NCBI RefSeq assembly: GCF_020283565.1
Contig: NC_060060.1
Span: forward strand, 39,680,001 to 39,744,000
Origin: Trifolium pratense
Taxonomy: Eukaryota; Streptophyta; Magnoliopsida; Fabales; Fabaceae
DNA length: 64,000 nucleotides
Reading direction: 5' to 3'
Shown here: positions 57,958 through 64,000 of the stretch, one piece after another
How positions within the stretch are numbered: the first letter of the stretch is position 1
How the letters are laid out: every line of letters begins with the position of its first letter
Notes under the pieces: generated by a model
What the model was told of the DNA's origin: nothing
Databases searched by the model: none
What the model saw: the letters and a program-made list of their open reading frames with translations, nothing else
Program-made: the position numbers and the translations under genes

Positions 57958-59134
57958 AACTGGAGTCTTATCAACAAGTGCTCCACCACTAGCAGCATCC
58001 AAGATGTTCCTATCCATTGGTTGCAAGTCCTCATAGAAATACTGGATGAGAAGTTGTTCAGTGATTTGGTGTTGAGGGCAGCTGAAAACTAGCTGTTTGA
58101 ATCTCTCCCAATACTCAGCCAATGTCTCATTGCCCTGCCTGATACCACATATTTCTTTTCTGATCGAAGCAGCTCTGGAGGCAGGGAAATATTTTTCAAG
58201 AAAAACCTTCTTCAAGTCAGCCCAAGATGAAACAGAATTTGGCTCGAGATAGTAGAGTCAGTCTTTGGCAGCACCCTGCAATGAGAACGGGAAGGCTCTC
58301 AGCTTGATATGATCTTTTGTGATACCTTCAGGCCTCAATGGTATGGAGCATACAACCTGAAACTCCTTCAAATGCTTGTGCGGGTCCTCACCTGGAAGAC
58401 CATTAAACCTTGGCAACAAGTGTATTAAACCAGATTTCAATTCAAAAGGTACATTAACGTCAGCATATTCAATACACAAGCCATTGTAATTAACATCAGG
58501 AGCAGCAAGCTGCCTCAATGTTTGTTCAGCAGCCATGTTATGATGTTCAGAATCATAATGAAATAAGTTATGGAAATAATCAGAGATAGAGTTAGAATCA
58601 ATGTTACCGGGTTGCACACTATTAGCTCGGTTGAGCCTAGTGCGTGGAGTGTTCTTTCTATCTCAGGATCAGGAAGAACTAATTGGAATTGTCCAGCAGA
58701 CCTGGTCATGCAATAAGTGACAAACAACAATTATGGTAATTCCAACTATATCCCTACAACGAAAATAGGTGAGTAAAATAGAAAACAGGTCAAACTGAAT
58801 GTAATAAAATCTAAAAATACCACGAAAATTCTAATTAAATAAAATTGAGATGATACAAATTTTTTTGGATTTTTTTGAAAATATGAAAACAGTAAAAAAT
58901 TAAAATAAAATAGAAAAACAAGGAATTTGGGGCTGAGAGTGAGAGGGTCCTGTCCCGTTATTTTGTCCCAAAATGGGGGACTTTGAACCCTGATTTTTTT
59001 CCTGATGGAATGGGGTGGTCAAAAAGCAAAACAGACGCAATTTAGCCCTAAATCGTCTCTTATTTTTTTTATACGGCAGACACGAAATAACAAAAGAAAT
59101 AAGCAATTCTAATACTGATTAACACAATTATGAG
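57958..59134 (-). mobile_element. Ty3-type retrotransposon gag fragment and leader, reverse arm
   Basis: The inverted partner of 57284-57913, with few differences (for example DLAGE versus GLPGE, STPLRPEG versus SIPLRPEG). It extends farther toward the gag N terminus (…PDPEIERTLHALGS… from about 58700) and then into an untranslated leader up to the primer-binding site. A stop codon near 58258 (W to stop in AKDW) differs in place from that of the forward arm. It has its own LTR on the right (59156 onward), so this arm keeps the original 5' end of the element. Confidence 0.85.
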
Positions 59135-59152
59135 TCCCCGACAGCGGCGCCA
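59135..59152 (-). other. Primer-binding site of the LTR retrotransposon
   Basis: On the minus strand TGGCGCCGCTGTCGGGGA, three bases inside the LTR end. It closely resembles the tRNA-derived primer site TGGCGCCGTTGCCGGGGA of Athila-like plant elements (usually ascribed to tRNA-Asp). Confidence 0.75.
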
Positions 59153-59155
59153 ATT

Positions 59156-60266
59156 TGATCATTGTCGTTTCGTGATCAAAATAATAGTAGTACAAGGTAG
59201 TTAACCTTGGTCGTTTCTCAAGGACTCGCAATCAATTTAACAGTATTAGAACCAAATTGAGAACTATAAAATATGGGGGTTTTGTTTTGGTAACAGAAAG
59301 CAATAAGCGTGTAATTCAATTTATAATAACACAATCAATCCATTGGTTTTAGGAAATCTTGTTTATCATCTATTCTAGGTTCTCATGAGAGTGTTCGTTT
59401 AGTTTATGCTTCGGCTGATTACATAACTAATTTAACAAGCGAAAATCAGTTCAATAAAGAATTCGATGATTAAGCATCAACATGTTCAATTAACTATGGG
59501 GGTGATCAAGCGTCACCGATAACACAGATAAGATCATAACAATAATTCATTCAGCCCTTTTTGCAAGCGAAAAAGCATATAACAATTTTCTATTCAAATT
59601 AATTTATACAAGCGATGAATAAATTCGAATAGTCTCGATAGTATGAATATGAAACAAAATAATTAAGCATCAATTGTATCAAACTCATACATAAAAGGGA
59701 GGAGACACGAAAATTGATATATGATAAGCATAAACATATGAATTGATATTAAAACCGAACCTCAAGAATCAAGAACAAGATTCCTTACACACCAATGGAT
59801 CGAATGAAAGTTTAGTTCTCCATAGTCAGTGACGGCTGCTAGGGTTCTTTTCTTATTTTCGTGAAAGATGAATAATCCCTGACCTGAGTCAGAATTTTGT
59901 TTTTATACATCGAGGAAAATGGGCCACAAAACAATTGGGCCGAAAAATAAAAGTTATGCTGAAAATAATTAAATCTTGGTAAGTTTGAGACATTGACGAG
60001 TAAATATGACTCCTTTGCGCTCTGAATTGGCTTTGGACTTCAACACGAAAGTTGTAGCTCTTTGTCTTATCTTTCTAATTCAACTGACCGCGCCTTAATC
60101 CGATATTCCTAGCTCAAGTATAGTCTGCGCAATGAGAAGGTGTCAAATTACTGTTTATTACGAAAATAAATAGCAAAACTTAAATAATAGCAAAACTAGA
60201 CTCTAAACACAAAACATGATAAAAACGCTAAAATAGCGAGAGAAGTCGTAAAATTGTCATAACACA
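59156..60266 (-). mobile_element. 5' LTR of a Ty3-type retrotransposon
   Basis: On the minus strand the LTR probably starts TGTGTTATGACAATTTTACG (near 60266) and ends at …ACAATGATCA next to the primer-binding site, with TG…CA ends. Length about 1.1 kb, non-coding. The outer border is inferred from the TG start and is uncertain by some tens of bases. The second LTR is absent from the window. Confidence 0.6.
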
Positions 60267-62777
60267 GATTGATTAAAAAGTACACTAAAATGCACTGAAC
60301 ACATGGCTATACTAAGATTGTTTTGCACAATTAGAACATTTTCCGACAAAGCCTTGCAAACGTCTTATTTATTAACACAAATATTTGAAAGTTTAACTTG
60401 CTGTTATATTAGTTTCTCAATATATTAAAATTAGAAATACATTCATAATTGTCTTATTTATTAGTCTTTTGATTCTCAAATTTGTTTTTAGTTAGTCAAT
60501 TTTGTCTTCAAATATTCTTTTTTTTTTCTCTTTCAATTTTGATACATATTCAAGGACCAGTGTAACAATAATTAAAAACTCACTAAAAATACATATAAAC
60601 TTTATGGAGACATTAAAATGTTAACAAATCAAAATTTCTTGGGCCAAATAGTCTTCAAAAAAAAAAATCTAAATCTAACTAGACTAAATTCTTTAACATA
60701 TGTCAAAGGTCAGCAATAATTCAAAATCAACAATCATTTATGACTTTTGCACGATACACCACTTGAATCACTAGTCTAAAATATGATGGAATATAATGCA
60801 ATAGAATGGAGTGAGATAGTATTCCCTTTTGGATACATATAGGATGGAATGGAATGAAATATAATGGTATTCATTCCATCACATTCTATTGCTTTCCCTT
60901 ATCTTGTTTCCCTCCCAATTTGGTTAGTATGGGATGGAGTCCTTATTTAAATTAATCTTATATTTATTTAATTACGGTTTTATCCTCATTTATTTTAATC
61001 TACCCTCTCTCATATATAGTCACCTTACATTACCACAAAAGAAAACATCTTGGGCATATATGTATCACTCAATATTACGAGGTTGCCCTCCTGTTGCCAA
61101 TGGTAGACATATATGACACAGTTTAACGCAGTAATTAATCTTGGTTGTTGATTTAAAATCAGACGATTTAGATTTCAACTCAGTTTTATAAAGTAAATTA
61201 ATCTCAATTACTCATTCTTATCGGACAACTAACGACTATAAGTGTATCACGCAATTACCACGCTAGGAATCTGATTCCTACATATTGCAATGGTTGGACT
61301 GTTAGTTGAAACTTGCACATTGCAAAGGATGATGAATGCACATACACACACACACACGGTAGACGAAGATCATCAAGTTTTGATAGTGCATATATGATTG
61401 GGTTGTTGTGCGCTGACCATATTAGCATGCGTAAGATAAGAGACCAAATTGTGGGGTGGTGGATCCCATTGTACCATTCCAATTATTGTTTTCTTGAACT
61501 TTTCCTTTTAACAAGAACTAGGGAGATATTAATTACTACTTTCCACTTTTTCTATTTGGATCCACAAAATCTCTTTCAAATACTAATCTTTAGACTAATA
61601 AAAAGATTTGAAATATCGCAAAAACAAAATTTTAAAGGCATATCCTAGAATATCTTATTGCTCGTACGACCTAGGAGTATATATTACTCATTCCTTTTAT
61701 AATTTATTTTTTTATAAAATCTTACTAACGAATGTTTCTGAAATATTTTTAAGAAATTCAATTAGAAGAAATAATTTCATACTTTTCAAAAATTATCTTA
61801 TATTAATCTCATTTATAATCAGCATGAAAAAGAGAAACAATAATAATTAATTGAAAAATGAAGTTAAAGACTTAAGAGTATAATAGAAAAATTACACCAA
61901 TAAATAAATTATTCCAAATGATAGAGTCTTGAGCTTTTTAAACATGTAGTCAGAGATTTGATTTATGTTTCTTATTTCACATGACAAATAGTTCAGTTAA
62001 AAAAGAAGAATATATCTTTACGTGTTTCACGGTTTTTTCAACAAAAATTAATTATTGATAACCGCAGTGAAAACTTATTCATATATACCATGTTAGTCCA
62101 ATAAATTTTTGTAAAAACATATTAAGCTGTAATTATCATACTAAAAGCTTCTCTTATTTTACAAGACTACTTGTAGTTATTTTTTTTTCTCTTGTTGTTT
62201 GATAGCATTTGGCTTTTACGAGCAACAAATTACACGTGTAACAAGTCTATGGCATCATAATTAAATACGAGTCCGTTGAATGAAATCATGATTTGATGAT
62301 TGAAAATTGAAAATATGATGTGACTAATAATGTGAAGATAATGTTAGGATAATGGATGATTGGACACAAAGAGAGAGAGTGAGACAGAGATAAATGGTTG
62401 TTGTTCTTGTTTAAATTTACTTGAAAGCAATTGTTTAGCAAAATCTCATCTTACTAATAACTTATAAGAAAATTAGCTTTTTTTTTCTTCTAATGAGTAA
62501 AATTGAATTATAAGGAGTAAAATATATACTCAATTCAAAACCATCTTTAAATGCTATGAAGTTAAACTAAAAGATTAATATGCTAATTAACATAATCTTA
62601 GGTAATGTTGTTTCCAATTCTATCTAGAAACCAAAACTACGAAATATACATAATTTGATCAATAAGTGCAAGTAAATTCGACAAAACACCTCTAAACATA
62701 ATATTATGCCGAAGACGTCAAAGACACTATGTTGTAGCAAGCCAAATCAAATATCCAACCTTGGAAATTTTCTTGCC
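60267..62777. other. Intergenic, no gene seen
   Basis: AT-rich with a small GGAATGGAATG / ATTCCATC inverted motif region at 60785-60930 (possible MITE remnant) and a short CA repeat near 61341-61358. No credible coding sequence. Confidence 0.45.
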
Positions 62778-62835
62778 TTTCAACGTTTGAACAGTACACG
62801 TGTCACTTTCAACGTTTGAACAGTACACGTGTCAC
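62778..62835. repeat. 29-bp perfect tandem duplication containing an ACGTG core
   Basis: Two identical 29-bp units, 62778-62806 and 62807-62835. Each contains TTTCAACGTTTGAAC (itself a palindrome, TTCAACGTTTGAA) and ACACGTGTC, an ABRE/G-box-like core. Confidence 0.9.
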
Positions 62836-63017
62836 TGTGTCCAAGTGCCACATGTCAGTCCACATATGCAAATTGACTGCCACATGTGACAAAATTGACG
62901 GAAAAGACTAACTTGAAACCTAAAATAAACGTAAGGGACCAAATTGATACTTTTTAAACGTAAGGGACCAAATTGAAACCTAAAATAATCGTAATGGACC
63001 AAATGTGTAGTTAAGCC
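62836..63017. mobile_element. Terminal region of a Mutator-like or related element
   Basis: On the minus strand it starts GGCTTAACTACACATTTGGT and continues with TTTGGTCCCTTACG twice, TTTTAGGTTTCAA twice, then TCCGTCAATTTTGTCACATG. The style matches the GGCTTAAATAT…GGTCCCTG termini of the Mutator-like element at 49963. The matching left end was not found. Confidence 0.4.
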
Positions 63018-63317
63018 ATTTGTTTTTTAGGAAGAAAAAAATTAATAATGTAATGTGTTTTAGGTAAACAATTGTTAGAAGATTTAGGAAAACAATTTCT
63101 TTTTACTACAATTGTTAAATGGTTTTCTAAATTTTATATTCGTCGTTTACTAATATCATAAACCAGTATGGCGACAAAACGTGGTCCCTTATAAATAGGT
63201 GCTTTTACAAAATAAGTCATGATCAACTCCTCGAATTCACATTCTTGTAATATATACCCTCCCTCAATTGGAACATTAGAAAACAGTTTGCCTTGATCCA
63301 ATCATTTTATCATTAAC

Positions 63318-63350
63318 TTTTTATTTATTTATTTATTTATTTATTTGTTT
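63318..63350. repeat. (TTTA)n microsatellite
   Basis: About seven TTTA units. Confidence 0.85.
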
Positions 63351-63367
63351 TCAAATAATCAAGTGAC

Positions 63368-63645
63368 TAAAAAATTTATCCGTAAAATAAATAAGTAGAG
63401 TGTGAGAAATTCAAACAACTGCTTCTGCATTTATAATGGAATGTCTCTACTAAATAAGTTAAGTTCACGTAGACTTATCTTGTTTATTATTTTATTCTAT
63501 TTTTTGGATCAAATTGTCTAACAGTTAAAAAAAATTATCCGTAAAGTGAACAAGTAAAGTGTCAGAAATTCGAATCACATCTCTTTCGTTTATAATGTAA
63601 AGTCCCTACTAACCAAGTTAAATTCACAATATTTATCTAATTTAT
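63368..63645. repeat. Direct repeat of about 110 bp
   Basis: 63368-63475 and 63531-63645 are related: both have ATCCGTAAA, AAGTA.AGTGT.AGAAATTC, TTTATAATG.A.TGTC/AAGTC and CTAA…AAGTTAA.TTCAC. They are old tandem copies of a dispersed repeat. Confidence 0.5.
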
Positions 63646-63778
63646 TTTTAATGAAATTTTTTTCTATCAAACATTCACATGTGGTTTTCTCTAATTTTAA
63701 ACTCAAATTATTATTATAAGAGAAAAACCAACCAAATAAATCAAAACTTAGCAAAAAAATAATATGTAGCATCATGGT

Positions 63779-64000
63779 TGTTAGAAGTCCCACATTGGCT
63801 AGAGATATAGCATAGATAATCTTTATAATTGTAGTGCAAACTTCAACTCTCAAGCTAGCTTTTGTGGTTGAGTATATAGGCCTTTAAAATTCTAATATGG
63901 TATTATAGTCTATCCTAGATCCATTTGTTGTTTGTTGTGGAGACCTCTCAGCTTGTTGAGTTCTGGACGTGAGGGAGTGTGTTAGAAATTCACATTGGCT
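63779..64000 (+). mobile_element. TRIM-type LTR element, cut by the window end
   Basis: The left LTR (63779-63897) begins TGTTAGAAGTCCCACATTGG. It is followed at once by TGGTATTATAG, a decayed Met-initiator primer-binding site (consensus TGGTATCAGAG). The internal part is only about 80 bp and ends with the purine-rich GTGAGGGAGTG. A second LTR then starts at 63980 (TGTTAGAAATTCACATTGG) and runs past the window. Size and lack of coding sequence define a TRIM. Confidence 0.75.

Noticed and set aside
58900..59106. 68-codon minus-strand frame between gag and the primer site
   Set aside because: Falls in the untranslated leader of the LTR element and shows no conserved protein features.

Overview
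This window is plant nuclear DNA. It is AT-rich (roughly two thirds A+T by eye), its genes are split by many short GT-AG introns, and the space between and inside genes is full of MITEs, tRNA-derived SINE-like repeats and retrotransposon debris. The repeat types (CACTA ends beginning CACTACAAGAAAA, legume-type hAT MITEs and TRIMs) and gene content suggest a legume, perhaps Medicago or Trifolium. That placement is an inference and was not tested by a search.

Eight protein-coding genes could be modelled exon by exon with consistent splice phases. From left to right: a plastid chaperonin-60 alpha-like gene (minus, 5293-12100, 9 exons); a YjbQ/UPF0047 family gene (plus, 13597-16857, 7 exons); mitochondrial glycine-cleavage H protein (minus, 21410-24985, 3 exons); a peroxisomal pseudouridine kinase-like PfkB kinase (plus, 25306-30396, 9 exons) that shares a 320-bp divergent promoter region with the H-protein gene; a large DCD-domain protein with internal repeats (plus, 34124-38068, possibly continuing to 38355); the GPI mannosyltransferase PIG-V (plus, 41093-45784, 7 exons); a type II membrane DXD glycosyltransferase (plus, 47499-52476, 5 exons); and a xi-class glutathionyl-hydroquinone reductase with a probable organelle-targeting first exon (plus, 53956-56709, 6 exons). 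One tRNA-Gln(CUG) gene lies at 13392-13463 on the minus strand. The genes are housekeeping genes that do not form a single pathway. The last two have Arabidopsis counterparts that, from memory, are near neighbours on chromosome 4.

The most unusual structure is at 17713-20482. An inverted copy of about 0.9 kb of the DCD gene's large exon is joined directly to a 5'-truncated LINE, and the pair is bracketed by one 16-bp target-site duplication. This looks like one retrotransposition event in which the 5' part came from a foreign template, possibly by twin priming on a DCD mRNA. The right end (57.2-64 kb) holds two gag fragments of a Ty3-type LTR retrotransposon arranged as a large palindrome, an LTR with a primer-binding site, a tandem 29-bp repeat and a TRIM element cut by the window edge. 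Several DNA transposons have clean target-site duplications: two hAT MITEs (8 bp) and two Mutator-like elements (8-9 bp).

Bounds of old repeats are approximate. Genes were named by protein-family recognition without any database search.
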